Positions 25,187 to 33,080 of a DNA stretch of 64,000 bases are shown here, one piece after another (the stretch's first letter is position 1; each line of letters starts with the position of its first letter). The stretch is taken from positions 1-64,000 of the forward strand of contig JBATQE010000011.1 in the NCBI GenBank assembly GCA_049291875.1, written 5' to 3'. The DNA comes from CTSOIL-112 sp049291875. Its GTDB lineage: Bacteria; Pseudomonadota; Gammaproteobacteria; Burkholderiales; Burkholderiaceae. A model generated the notes under the pieces. That model was not told the origin of the DNA. It saw nothing but the letters and a program-made list of their open reading frames with translations, and did not search any database. The translations under genes were made by a program, and so were the position numbers.

Positions 25187-25276
25187 ATGCAAATGGCGAT
25201 TTATGCCGAATTTACTGCCACGCCCAAAGGTCTATTCGCAGCCAAACAGATATTTGCCAAACGCGGCTCATCCTAA
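25187..25276 (+). other. 29-codon open frame directly after the glycosyltransferase stop
   Basis: ATG at 25187 abuts the TAG at 25184-25186 and is in the same frame, encoding MQMAIYAEFTATPKGLF and a further KQIFAKRGSS before TAA. It may be the original C terminus of the glycosyltransferase cut off by a TAG mutation, or noise. No ribosome site beyond the coupling context. Confidence 0.25.
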
Positions 25277-25293
25277 CAGACAGATTAAGCCCA

Positions 25294-26223
25294 ATGATCG
25301 CTACAAAGCCTCCGCTACCTATCGCTCTTTTCATCCTCGGTCCAACCGCTTCGGGTAAAACCGCGCTCGCGCTGGCTTTGGCGCAACAGCGGCCAATCGA
25401 GATCATCAGCGTGGACTCGGCGCTGGTGTATCGGGGCATGGACATTGGCACGGCGAAACCCTCGCGCGCGGAGCAAGCGATTTGCCCGCACCATCTGATC
25501 GACATCATTGAGCCGACCGAGGCGTACAGCGCAGCGCAGTTTGCGGCGGATGCGCAGCGTCTGATTCATGAAATCCATGCGCGCGGACGTTTGCCGGTAT
25601 TGGTTGGCGGGACGATGCTGTATGTCAAAGCGCTGCTGGAGCCATTGACCGAATTGCCCGAATCAGACGCACAGATTCGCGCGCAGATTGATGCGCAGGC
25701 AGCAGATTTGGGTTGGCCTGCCATGCATGCACAATTGGCGCAAATTGACCCCATCACTGCGGCGCGAATCGAGCCGAATGATGCGCAGCGTATCAACCGC
25801 GCCTTGGAAATTTTCCGCATTTCAGGCAAACCGATGGCACAGTGGTTGGCGGAGGATACCACCACGCATGAGTTGTCATTCAAACCAATTTTGACTGCGC
25901 TGATTCCTGAGCCACGCGCGATTTTGCACGAGCGTATCAATCAACGCTTTGTCACCATGCTGAACGAAGGATTTTTAGACGAGATGCGAACCTTGCGCAC
26001 GCGTGGCGATCTGCATTTGGGCTTGCCGTCGATGCGTTGCGTCGGCTACCGTCAGGCGTGGGAGCACTTGGATGGCGCGTATGGATATGATGAACTGATT
26101 GAAAAAGGTCAAGCGGCGACGCGCCAATTGGCGAAACGGCAAATGACGTGGATACGTGGGATGCCGCAGATTCAAGTATACTCAAATGCAGACGCGATTT
26201 TGGATGCCATCCAGCGTCAGTAA
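25294..26223 (+). CDS. miaA: tRNA dimethylallyltransferase (MiaA)
   Basis: MiaA puts the dimethylallyl group from DMAPP on A37 of tRNAs reading UNN codons. The P-loop GPTASGKTALALALAQ (about 12-27) is followed by SVDSALVYRGMDIGTAKPS, YSAAQFAADAQRLI, GGTMLYVKALLEPL and the C-terminal RCVGYRQAWEHLDG and RQLAKRQMTWIRG. At 309 residues it is a normal length. It stands alone; the usual hfq-hflX partners of miaA seen in enteric bacteria are at the far right of the window instead. Confidence 0.96.
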   Translation: MIATKPPLPIALFILGPTASGKTALALALAQQRPIEIISVDSALVYRGMDIGTAKPSRAEQAICPHHLIDIIEPTEAYSAAQFAADAQRLIHEIHARGRLPVLVGGTMLYVKALLEPLTELPESDAQIRAQIDAQAADLGWPAMHAQLAQIDPITAARIEPNDAQRINRALEIFRISGKPMAQWLAEDTTTHELSFKPILTALIPEPRAILHERINQRFVTMLNEGFLDEMRTLRTRGDLHLGLPSMRCVGYRQAWEHLDGAYGYDELIEKGQAATRQLAKRQMTWIRGMPQIQVYSNADAILDAIQRQ

Positions 26224-26265
26224 CCGCAGCGCCTCATTTGATTGGCCGAGTTTAAAGGAGACACC

Positions 26266-26859
26266 GTGAATCAGCCCCATCCACAGCACTTTTCTTTATT
26301 GGCCGGATTACGTCACTATCTGCCAGACGCTTCAACAGAGACCATGCATGAGCTGAGCTCGTGCTTTTCTGTACAAACCTATTCAAAAGACGCCCCTTTA
26401 TTACGCCAAGGTGTTGTGTGGCAAACTGTAGGTCTCATCGAAGAGGGTGTCATTCGGATGTCATTCTTGCGCGATGATGGTCAAGAGTTCAACAAAAATT
26501 TTTATGGCGCCAATACGTTGATTGCGCCTCTAACCCCAGCAATGTGCTCGGAGCCTTCACTGTTTGGCATTCATTGCGTTACGCCTACTCGTATTTGGCA
26601 ATGTTCGTATGCTCAATGGCTGGACACACTGAACGGTCAGTCCACACATTTGTGGTCAAATTTACAATTGGCTTTGTTACAAAAACTGATTACCAGTAAA
26701 TTGCAACGCGAATACGATTTACTCACCCTGAGCGGTCAACAACGCTATGAAATTTTTACACAGCGGTTCCCGAATACCGCTCATGACATCCCACTCAAGC
26801 ATTTGGCGAGTTATTTAGGCATCACCAATGTATCGCTATCGCGTATCCGAACGAACTGA
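26266..26859 (+). CDS. Crp/Fnr-family transcriptional regulator
   Basis: A 197-residue regulator starting at a GTG with AAAGGAGA upstream. The N-terminal cyclic-nucleotide-binding-like barrel spans VQTYSKDAPLLRQGVVWQTV to about residue 120, followed by the long dimer helix and a C-terminal HTH, IPLKHLASYLGITNVSLSRIR. There is no N-terminal cysteine cluster as in FNR and no clear cAMP pocket arginine pattern, so the signal is unknown. Target candidates are adjacent: a palindrome at 26932 and the frameshifted gene after it. Similar regulators often sit beside small hydrophobic-protein and LysE-type exporter genes. Confidence 0.85.
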   Translation: MNQPHPQHFSLLAGLRHYLPDASTETMHELSSCFSVQTYSKDAPLLRQGVVWQTVGLIEEGVIRMSFLRDDGQEFNKNFYGANTLIAPLTPAMCSEPSLFGIHCVTPTRIWQCSYAQWLDTLNGQSTHLWSNLQLALLQKLITSKLQREYDLLTLSGQQRYEIFTQRFPNTAHDIPLKHLASYLGITNVSLSRIRTN

Positions 26860-26931
26860 GTAAAGCACAGTCGTAAATATACCGTTTTGGCTGAAATTAT
26901 GGCTGTTGGAGACATTCGGTGGTTTTGTGCG

Positions 26932-26949
26932 CATTAACATTTGTTAATG
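26932..26949. promoter_or_regulatory. Candidate operator, palindrome CATTAACA-TT-TGTTAATG
   Basis: The two eight-base halves are exact complements separated by two bases. It lies 72 bp after the Crp-like gene and 60 bp before the ATG at 27009, in the only promoter-sized gap. It could bind the neighbouring regulator or another dimeric factor. Confidence 0.4.
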
Positions 26950-27008
26950 ACAAACGATCATCAGCCATCAATAATGCCCTCGTTATTTCACTTGATAATG
27001 AGGACATC

Positions 27009-27853
27009 ATGAAAAAACGCACCCTATTGGGCATGATCATTGCCAGTATTACAGTCATACCCGTGATTGCGATCAGCAATGGCATACGAAAAACCAACGC
27101 TGAAATTACGCAACACACCCACGATGTGCGCCATGCGGCGAACACAGCCAAACTGAATCAGCCCAGCGCAGACAGTCTCTCTAAACTTCCGTCACCGGTG
27201 CAACGCTATTTTCAATTTGTTTTTCGTCACGGCATTCCTGATTACACAACCATGCAGATGCAGATGAGTGGGCAATTTCGACGTCCGCAAAAAACCGAAT
27301 TAACCCCACGACGGCCAAGCAAACGGCCGCCATTCATGTACCCGGTTTGGTTTTTTCAGCCAACACACCGATAGTCCCGCTGGTTTGGGCCACCGCATAC
27401 GATGCCTATGTCAATGGTCGCATGCAAATGAAAGCAAAAATTTTATCAACCTTTAGCGTCGTTGACGAACAATCCAGCCCTGAGCTAGACCGAGTGTCCT
27501 TGCGACGCTGGCTTTTGGAATCTGCTTTATACCCCATGGCGCTCCTACCCAGCGAACAAATCCAGTGGGAAGCGATTGACGATCAACGAGCACGAGTAAC
27601 CGCACACTGGAATCAAATGTCTGTCAGCATGATAGCCACCTTTGCTCCCTCTGGTGAGTTGACACAGATGATCGCCACCGAAGAGGGCGACCTCTCAACC
27701 GCCTATCATGGCTCTGGCGAACTGGTCGAACGCTCGGACTACCAAAACGTCCAAGGCATCATGATCCCCATGAAATTTTCCATCGCTCGGGTTCATGCCA
27801 ATCAAGTCTTACCGTTTTGGGTAGGGCAGATTGAGCAGATACAATTTGAGTAA
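27009..27853 (+). pseudogene. DUF6544-like gene split by a frameshift
   Basis: The first frame starts ATG 27009 with GAGG upstream and has a hydrophobic N-terminal segment followed by KLPSPVQRYFQFVFRHGIPD and MQMSGQFRRPQ, then terminates at 27374. The rest of the family pattern (AKQTAAIHVPGLVFSA, WATAYDAYVNGRMQMKA, LLPSEQIQWEAIDDQRARV) continues in another frame that is open from about 27293 to 27853. The switch occurs at or just after a run of six A at 27290-27295, so one base has been gained or lost there. A homopolymer sequencing error would look the same. I recognise the joined product as DUF6544-like, function unknown. Confidence 0.75.
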
Positions 27854-27924
27854 ACATCAATGTGATTGTCCCAGCCGCACTATCACACCTCAATTAACCG
27901 CTTTTTGTTCACAAGGATACCCGC

Positions 27925-28542
27925 ATGATTTCTATCGAATTTATCATCACCGCTTTGATGATCTGTTTAATTCCCGGTACTGGCGTACTTTTCACCATAT
28001 CCACAGCATTAAAACAGGGACACTCCGCAATCGTGTTTGCTGCGCTGGGTTGTACTTTAGGTATCGTACCCCACCTCTTGGCGACCATTTTTGGTTTAGC
28101 GGTGTTAATGCATTCCAGCGCTGTCGCATTTCATACGCTCAAGCTCATTGGGGTGGTGTATTTGTTTTACCTTGCATGGCTCACATGGCGAGACACCGAG
28201 CAATGGGATGCCGACTCCCATGCCGCCTCTGAGTCGGGTATACGATTAATCATCAAGGCCTTATTACTTAATCTTTTTAATCCGAAACTCACTTTATTCT
28301 TTTTGGCGTTCCTACCCCAATTTGTGCATGAGAATGCCCCGTACTCTGCACTCGTGCAATTACTCTTACTCAGCGCGATATTTATGGCTCTGACATTCAT
28401 CACCTTTATGCTGTACGGCTTAATGGCAAATACCATACGTGCAGGAGTACTCAAATCGCCCCGGACACAACAAATATTAAGGCGATTGTTTGCATTGTCC
28501 TTCGTCGGACTCGGCGTCCATTTAGCACGACAAGAAGCCTAA
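27925..28542 (+). CDS. LysE/RhtB-family amino acid exporter
   Basis: A 205-residue protein with about six membrane segments. The N-terminal ALMICLIPGTGVLFTISTALKQGHSAI is the conserved LysE-type start with the Pro-Gly turn in helix one, and LLLNLFNPKLTLFFLAFLPQF is the second-half motif. Members export lysine, threonine, homoserine or similar compounds; substrate unknown here. It is followed by a bidirectional terminator. Confidence 0.9.
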   Translation: MISIEFIITALMICLIPGTGVLFTISTALKQGHSAIVFAALGCTLGIVPHLLATIFGLAVLMHSSAVAFHTLKLIGVVYLFYLAWLTWRDTEQWDADSHAASESGIRLIIKALLLNLFNPKLTLFFLAFLPQFVHENAPYSALVQLLLLSAIFMALTFITFMLYGLMANTIRAGVLKSPRTQQILRRLFALSFVGLGVHLARQEA

Positions 28543-28548
28543 CTCAAA

Positions 28549-28578
28549 CAAAAAATCCCAGACGAACTGGGATTTTTT
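28549..28578. terminator. Bidirectional intrinsic terminator
   Basis: AAAAAATCCCA, loop GACGAAC, TGGGATTTTTT. The A-run and T-run on either side allow it to end both the LysE gene (+) and the binding-protein gene (-). Confidence 0.9.
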
Positions 28579-28609
28579 GCTCTATTTCAAAAACAGATCA
28601 GGGAATCAA

Positions 28610-29794
28610 TTACTTCACGGATTCGACCAAAGTGAATTTACCGCCCTTGGCTTCCAAAATCGCCACTTCTGCGTCTTTACGCTCGCCGTCCGGCAGGAAA
28701 GCCACCGTACCGCTCAAGCCATTCACGCTGACCGTTGGCAAGGCCGCGGCAATTTTCACTGCATCCGGCGCACCGGCTTTTTTAATCGCTTCAGCCAATA
28801 CCATGACCGCATCGTAGGTCAATGGCGCGTAGGCTTGCACCGTTTGGCCTTTGAATTTTTGCTCGTATTGTTTGGTGAAGTCCGCGCCGCCTTTCATCGC
28901 GTCAATCGGAACAACGGTAGATGAGCAGAGTGTGCCTTCGCCCGCTGCGCCAGCCAATTTCAGATAGTTTGGCGTGCAAGCCGCATCTGGCATGAATACG
29001 AAGCTGGTCAAACCGAGTTCGCGTGCTTGTTTGGCCAATACCGCACCGGTGTCATCGTAGCCGCCCCACATGATGCCTTCAGCGCCGGATGCTTTGATTT
29101 TGGTCAGCAGTGATTTGAAGTCAACCGTTTTGTCGGTGGCCGACTCGCGCATCACAACGTCCATACCCAATTCTTTGGCTTTTTTCTCAACTTCGTCGGA
29201 CAAGCCTTTGCCATATGCGGTCGCGTCATCCAAAATGGCGAATTTTTTCACGCCTTTTTTCTGTGCGTACACCGCCAATGCAGGGCCTTGCATACCGTCA
29301 TGTGCGTCCATACGGAACACAGAGGTTAAATTGTCGGCCATTTTCGGCGCTTTTTTGGTCACGTCGGGGTTGGTGCTGACGGTCAATGAGGCAATGTTGG
29401 CACGCGCATAGATCGGATTGGCCACCATGGTCACGCCGGAGTTGTAGTGACCCACCACGGCGACAATGCTTTTGTCATCAGCGGTTTTTTGTGCCACGGT
29501 CGCACCGGTTTTTGGATCGGCTGCGTCGTCCTCAGAGACGATTTCAATTTTGTATTTTTTGCCGCCGACGTCCAAGCCGCCTTTGGCATTGATTTCGTCC
29601 GCTGCCAAGACCGCGCCATTGGCAAAGTCCAAACCAGCGCTGGCTTGACCGCCGGACAATGGGCTACCGGTCGCGATGCGGATCACGTCGCCTTTGGCGC
29701 CACCACCTGCTTCACCCGATTTACCACCGCACGCGCTTAAACCGCCGGCAACTGCCACGGCGACCAATGCCGCCAACCATTGTTTTTTCATCAT
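28610..29794 (-). CDS. livJ: Branched-chain amino acid ABC transporter substrate-binding lipoprotein
   Basis: A 394-residue periplasmic binding protein of the Leu/Ile/Val family (type I fold). The signal ends in GGLSACGG, a lipobox placing Cys at about 22. Mature features include IRIATGSPLSGGQASAGLDFANGA, NAKGGLDVGGKKYKIE, DDAADPKTGATVAQK and VVGHYNSGVTM. AGGAG is six bases before the first ATG. No permease (LivHM) or ATPase (LivGF) gene is nearby, so it must dock with a transporter encoded elsewhere or act as an accessory receptor. Ligand specificity is inferred only from family. Confidence 0.88.
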   Translation of the reverse strand: MMKKQWLAALVAVAVAGGLSACGGKSGEAGGGAKGDVIRIATGSPLSGGQASAGLDFANGAVLAADEINAKGGLDVGGKKYKIEIVSEDDAADPKTGATVAQKTADDKSIVAVVGHYNSGVTMVANPIYARANIASLTVSTNPDVTKKAPKMADNLTSVFRMDAHDGMQGPALAVYAQKKGVKKFAILDDATAYGKGLSDEVEKKAKELGMDVVMRESATDKTVDFKSLLTKIKASGAEGIMWGGYDDTGAVLAKQARELGLTSFVFMPDAACTPNYLKLAGAAGEGTLCSSTVVPIDAMKGGADFTKQYEQKFKGQTVQAYAPLTYDAVMVLAEAIKKAGAPDAVKIAAALPTVSVNGLSGTVAFLPDGERKDAEVAILEAKGGKFTLVESVK

Positions 29795-30011
29795 GATGTA
29801 CTCCTGAATATCGATTATTGAATTTCAATTATTTTTATCGGACCTGATCTCTCATTATGGGTTCGCCGCTGTTAAAGCGATACGTCCGACACAAAAAACA
29901 GCTATGGCGCGCAGTCTAATGGCGATTGTGGATAAAAACAAGAGCACAGGCGGAATATTTGGTAAATAAATCCGTAATTATTTTTAGCAGAACTCCGATC
30001 AGCGGCATAAA

Positions 30012-30701
30012 TCACTGCCAAACCACGCCATCCTTGCATTTTTTTGCCATTTGTTCGAGGTATTGTTGATGCAGAGTTTGATCACTTTCGTCCACAGTGA
30101 TCGCCGATAAAACCAGTTGACGCACGTCGAGCGCGACGCCGGATGCGTTTTCCGCCGAGCCGTGGTGAATGTCGATGCTCAAGGTTTCCTGCCCGCGCGT
30201 CATGGCGAGGTACACTTCGGCGAGAATCTCGGCATCGAGCAGGGCGCCGTGCAGCACGCGGTGCGCATTCGATACGCCGAGGCGCTCGCACAGCGCGTCC
30301 AAGTTGTTGCGCTTGCCGGGGAACATTTGCCGCGCCATGTGCAGGGTGTCTTCCACCGCGCAAATGGTCTCCATCGGCGCGCGCTGGATGGCGGCCAATT
30401 CGGCATTGATGAATTTGGTATCAAACGCGGCGTTATGAATCAATACCGTCGCGCCGTCGATGAATTCGAGCAGATCGTCGGCAATGGTTTTGAACAGCGG
30501 TTTGTCGCGGAGAAACTCGGTGGTCAAGCCATGCACCGCGAGCGCACCCTCGTCCGAATCACGTTGCGGATTGAGGTAGTGATGAAAGTGACGGCCGGTG
30601 AGCTGCCGATCGATCATTTCAACCGCGCCGATTTCCACCAATTTGTGCCCCAATTCCGGCTCAAAACCGGTGGTTTCCGTATCGAGTATGACGTAACGCA
30701 T
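30012..30701 (-). CDS. dnaQ: DNA polymerase III epsilon subunit (proofreading exonuclease)
   Basis: DnaQ removes mispaired 3' ends during replication. The DEDDh motifs are visible: ExoI ILDTETTGFEPE (Asp7, Glu9), ExoII IHNAAFDTKF and ExoIII LHGALLDAEILAEVY with its catalytic His and Asp. The C-terminal tail, about 50 residues, serves to hold the alpha subunit. The 229-residue length is normal. It begins two bases after the rnhA stop, an arrangement shared by many betaproteobacteria. Confidence 0.95.
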   Translation of the reverse strand: MRYVILDTETTGFEPELGHKLVEIGAVEMIDRQLTGRHFHHYLNPQRDSDEGALAVHGLTTEFLRDKPLFKTIADDLLEFIDGATVLIHNAAFDTKFINAELAAIQRAPMETICAVEDTLHMARQMFPGKRNNLDALCERLGVSNAHRVLHGALLDAEILAEVYLAMTRGQETLSIDIHHGSAENASGVALDVRQLVLSAITVDESDQTLHQQYLEQMAKKCKDGVVWQ

Positions 30702-30703
30702 GT

Positions 30704-31183
30704 TTATCCCTCATTCTGTTCGGCTTGTGTTTTGCCTTGCGCTTGTACGCTGGCAACGCCGCGATTGGCCAATTCGTCCGCGCGCTCGTTGTCCGCATGA
30801 CCGGCGTGGCCTTTGACCCAGTGCCAGCTCAAATCGTGGGTGTGCAGCAGGGCATCCAGCGTTTTCCACAAATCGTCGTTTTTGACCGCTTGCTTGCTCG
30901 CGGTTTTCCAGCCGCGCGCTTTCCAGTTCTCCAGCCATTCGGTCACGCCTTTTTGCACATATTGCGAGTCGGTGTAAATGTCGACTTGCGAGCGCTTTTT
31001 CAGCGCACGCAATCCTTCGATCACCGCGAGCAGCTCCATGCGGTTGTTCGTGGTGTGCGCTTCGCCGCCGAATAATTCCTTTTCATGCGCGCCGTAGCGC
31101 AACAGCGCACCCCAGCCGCCCACGCCCGGATTGCCTTTGCACGCGCCATCGGTATACATTTCTACTGTTTTTTTGCTTTGCAT
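30704..31183 (-). CDS. rnhA: Ribonuclease HI
   Basis: RNase HI cuts the RNA strand of RNA-DNA hybrids. From the ATG at 31183 the 159-residue protein opens VEMYTDGACKGNPGVGGWGALL with catalytic Asp, then NNRMELLAVIEGL (Glu), YTDSQYVQKGVTEW (Asp) and WVKGHAGHADNERADELANRG (His, Asp). The open frame extends to 31279 but that would overlap the methyltransferase gene without family support. Ribosome site is weak. It sits between the methyltransferase gene and dnaQ on one strand. Confidence 0.95.
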   Translation of the reverse strand: MQSKKTVEMYTDGACKGNPGVGGWGALLRYGAHEKELFGGEAHTTNNRMELLAVIEGLRALKKRSQVDIYTDSQYVQKGVTEWLENWKARGWKTASKQAVKNDDLWKTLDALLHTHDLSWHWVKGHAGHADNERADELANRGVASVQAQGKTQAEQNEG

Positions 31184-31224
31184 CGATTTATTCTGTTCAA
31201 TACTGATTTGTTGCCATTTTGTTG

Positions 31225-32043
31225 CTATTGAGGCGTCTGCGTCGAGTTGTCTGCCCGCGCCGCCGGCTGCACCACCCATTTTTTACTGGCTTTTTTCTCG
31301 TCAATCAGCCCCACCAGTGTCGGCGAATATACCCGTTTGACCACCAAAAGCGCGTACACGGCACCGGCAAAACCCCACCAGCGATCGCCCGCTTTGTCCA
31401 ACCACAGGCTGCGATTAAGCCATTTATCCTGCGTCACATACGGCGTATAGCAAGCGTATTTGCCCTGCATCACGTCGCAATTGAGCAGTTCAATCCAGTC
31501 CTTGAGCCGACTGATGTGCAACGGCGGATGCGGCATATTGCGGTACACACCAAAGCGTTGACCGCTTTGAAATTTTGCCTGCAAACCCCACAAGCTAAAC
31601 GGATTAAAGCCCAAAATAATCATGCGCCCTTCCGCGCGCAACACGCGGTAGGCTTCGCGCAAAACCCCATGCGGGTCGGGATGCTCGTCCAGCGTGTGCG
31701 GCAAAATCACCAGATCCAAGCTATCACTGGAAAACGGCAGTACCGAAAAATCGCCCACGTCCAAACGTCGCACGCCATCCTCATCCGGCTGACTCGGCTG
31801 CACATGCACATCATCGCGCTCAATCATGTAACGTTCGGAGCAACGATTCGCGGCCAATCCGGCAATCCGCCCATAATGCCCCAATTGAATGGCATAATAG
31901 CCAAATGCATCGCTCAACCATTCATTGAGTAACTGTCGCTCCCATGCCGTGACCGCCTGACCGGACACGCTGTCCCAGTAGGCCACGGGCGCTGTTTTGA
32001 CCGCGCGCCCCGCATCGGAAGAAAACTGATTGTGTGTACTCAT
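31225..32043 (-). CDS. Class I SAM-dependent methyltransferase
   Basis: A 272-residue protein. DVGDFSVLPFSSDSLDLVILPHTLDEHPDPHGVLREAYRVL is the motif region of the UbiE/BioC-like superfamily that places the acidic loop and substrate edge, and MIILGFNPFSLWG follows. The usual glycine-rich SAM loop is less evident. It is commonly found between gloB and rnhA in Burkholderiales; the substrate is unknown. The ATG at 32043 lies only 22 bp from the divergent gloB start. Confidence 0.8.
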   Translation of the reverse strand: MSTHNQFSSDAGRAVKTAPVAYWDSVSGQAVTAWERQLLNEWLSDAFGYYAIQLGHYGRIAGLAANRCSERYMIERDDVHVQPSQPDEDGVRRLDVGDFSVLPFSSDSLDLVILPHTLDEHPDPHGVLREAYRVLRAEGRMIILGFNPFSLWGLQAKFQSGQRFGVYRNMPHPPLHISRLKDWIELLNCDVMQGKYACYTPYVTQDKWLNRSLWLDKAGDRWWGFAGAVYALLVVKRVYSPTLVGLIDEKKASKKWVVQPAARADNSTQTPQ

Positions 32044-32065
32044 CACTGATTTTTGGAAATGCCCT

Positions 32066-32992
32066 ATGACTTATCAAACAACGGTTTCATCGGATTCATC
32101 GGCTTCACCAACCCATGGATCGCACCCTAAACCGCATTACGAACTCATCGCTCTGCCCGCGCGCAACGACAACTACATCTGGTTGATTCGCAACCCAACC
32201 CACGCATGGGCCGTCGATCCGTCGCTGGCCGAAGCTGTGCGTGATTATATCGCGCAACACGATTTGACATTGGCCGATCTGCTGATCACGCACCACCACT
32301 ACGATCATGTGGAAGGCATTGCCGAGTTAACCCCGTTGGTGCAAGGCCGCATTATTGGCGACTCTGAGCGCATCCACGGTCTGACCGAGCGTGTTCATGC
32401 GCCGACCGAGTTCACGCTGTCGTTTAGCGACATCCGCACGCAGGTGCTGAGCACGCCCGGTCACACCTACGACCATGTGAGCTACTACTGTCCACATTTG
32501 CTCCAAACCCCCGTGCTATTCTGCGGCGATGCCTTGTTCAGCGCCGGATGCGGCCGAATTTTTGACGGGACGATGGCGCAAGCCTTTGAAACCATTGAAC
32601 AATTCATCCAATTACCGGATGAAACGCTGATCGCGTGTGCGCATGAGTACACCTTGAGCAATTTGGACTTTGCCCTGCGCATCCAGAGCGCGCACGAGGA
32701 TACTCAAGCCTATTTAAATCAGGTAAAATACGCGCGCGAACGCGGGCTGCCGAGCCTGCCAAGCAGCATTGGGCTGGAAAAACGCATCAATCCGTTTTGC
32801 CGTGCTGTTCGTATCGGACTGTCAACCGAACCGCTGGATACGGCTTGGATTGAAGGGCTGAATCATTTGGCGCAGAGCGTCCAGTTGCCTGCCGTTTCGC
32901 TGGCCAACGTAGACACCCGCGAGCCGAACGCCCGAAAAGCACTGGCCTTGGCCTTGTTCACATTGTGTCGTGAACTGAAAAACCGAATTTAA
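32066..32992 (+). CDS. gloB: Hydroxyacylglutathione hydrolase (glyoxalase II)
   Basis: GloB hydrolyses S-lactoylglutathione to lactate and glutathione, the second step of methylglyoxal detoxification; GloA is at 54420. The metallo-beta-lactamase motif is THHHYDHVEG, followed by STPGHTYDHVSYY and FCGDALFSAGCGRIFDGT; AHEYTLSNLDFALRI gives later metal and substrate contacts. The start at 32066 yields 308 residues; an upstream ATG at 32030 would overlap the divergent gene. An N-terminal extension of about 25 residues (Ser/Thr/His-rich) precedes the domain and looks unconserved. Confidence 0.93.
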   Translation: MTYQTTVSSDSSASPTHGSHPKPHYELIALPARNDNYIWLIRNPTHAWAVDPSLAEAVRDYIAQHDLTLADLLITHHHYDHVEGIAELTPLVQGRIIGDSERIHGLTERVHAPTEFTLSFSDIRTQVLSTPGHTYDHVSYYCPHLLQTPVLFCGDALFSAGCGRIFDGTMAQAFETIEQFIQLPDETLIACAHEYTLSNLDFALRIQSAHEDTQAYLNQVKYARERGLPSLPSSIGLEKRINPFCRAVRIGLSTEPLDTAWIEGLNHLAQSVQLPAVSLANVDTREPNARKALALALFTLCRELKNRI

Positions 32993-33080
32993 CGACGTTT
33001 TGCCGTATTTCATCGTACACGACCGAATCGGCAGAGCGCCCCACCCAAGCGCGATGAGCCGCTTGGCATGAAGGAATTTT

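Noticed and set aside
27285..27300. Programmed -1 frameshift at CAAAAAAC
   Set aside because: In the zero frame the codons are CAA AAA ACC, which is not an X-XXY-YYZ slippery site, and no stimulatory hairpin is obvious; a mutation or sequencing error is simpler.
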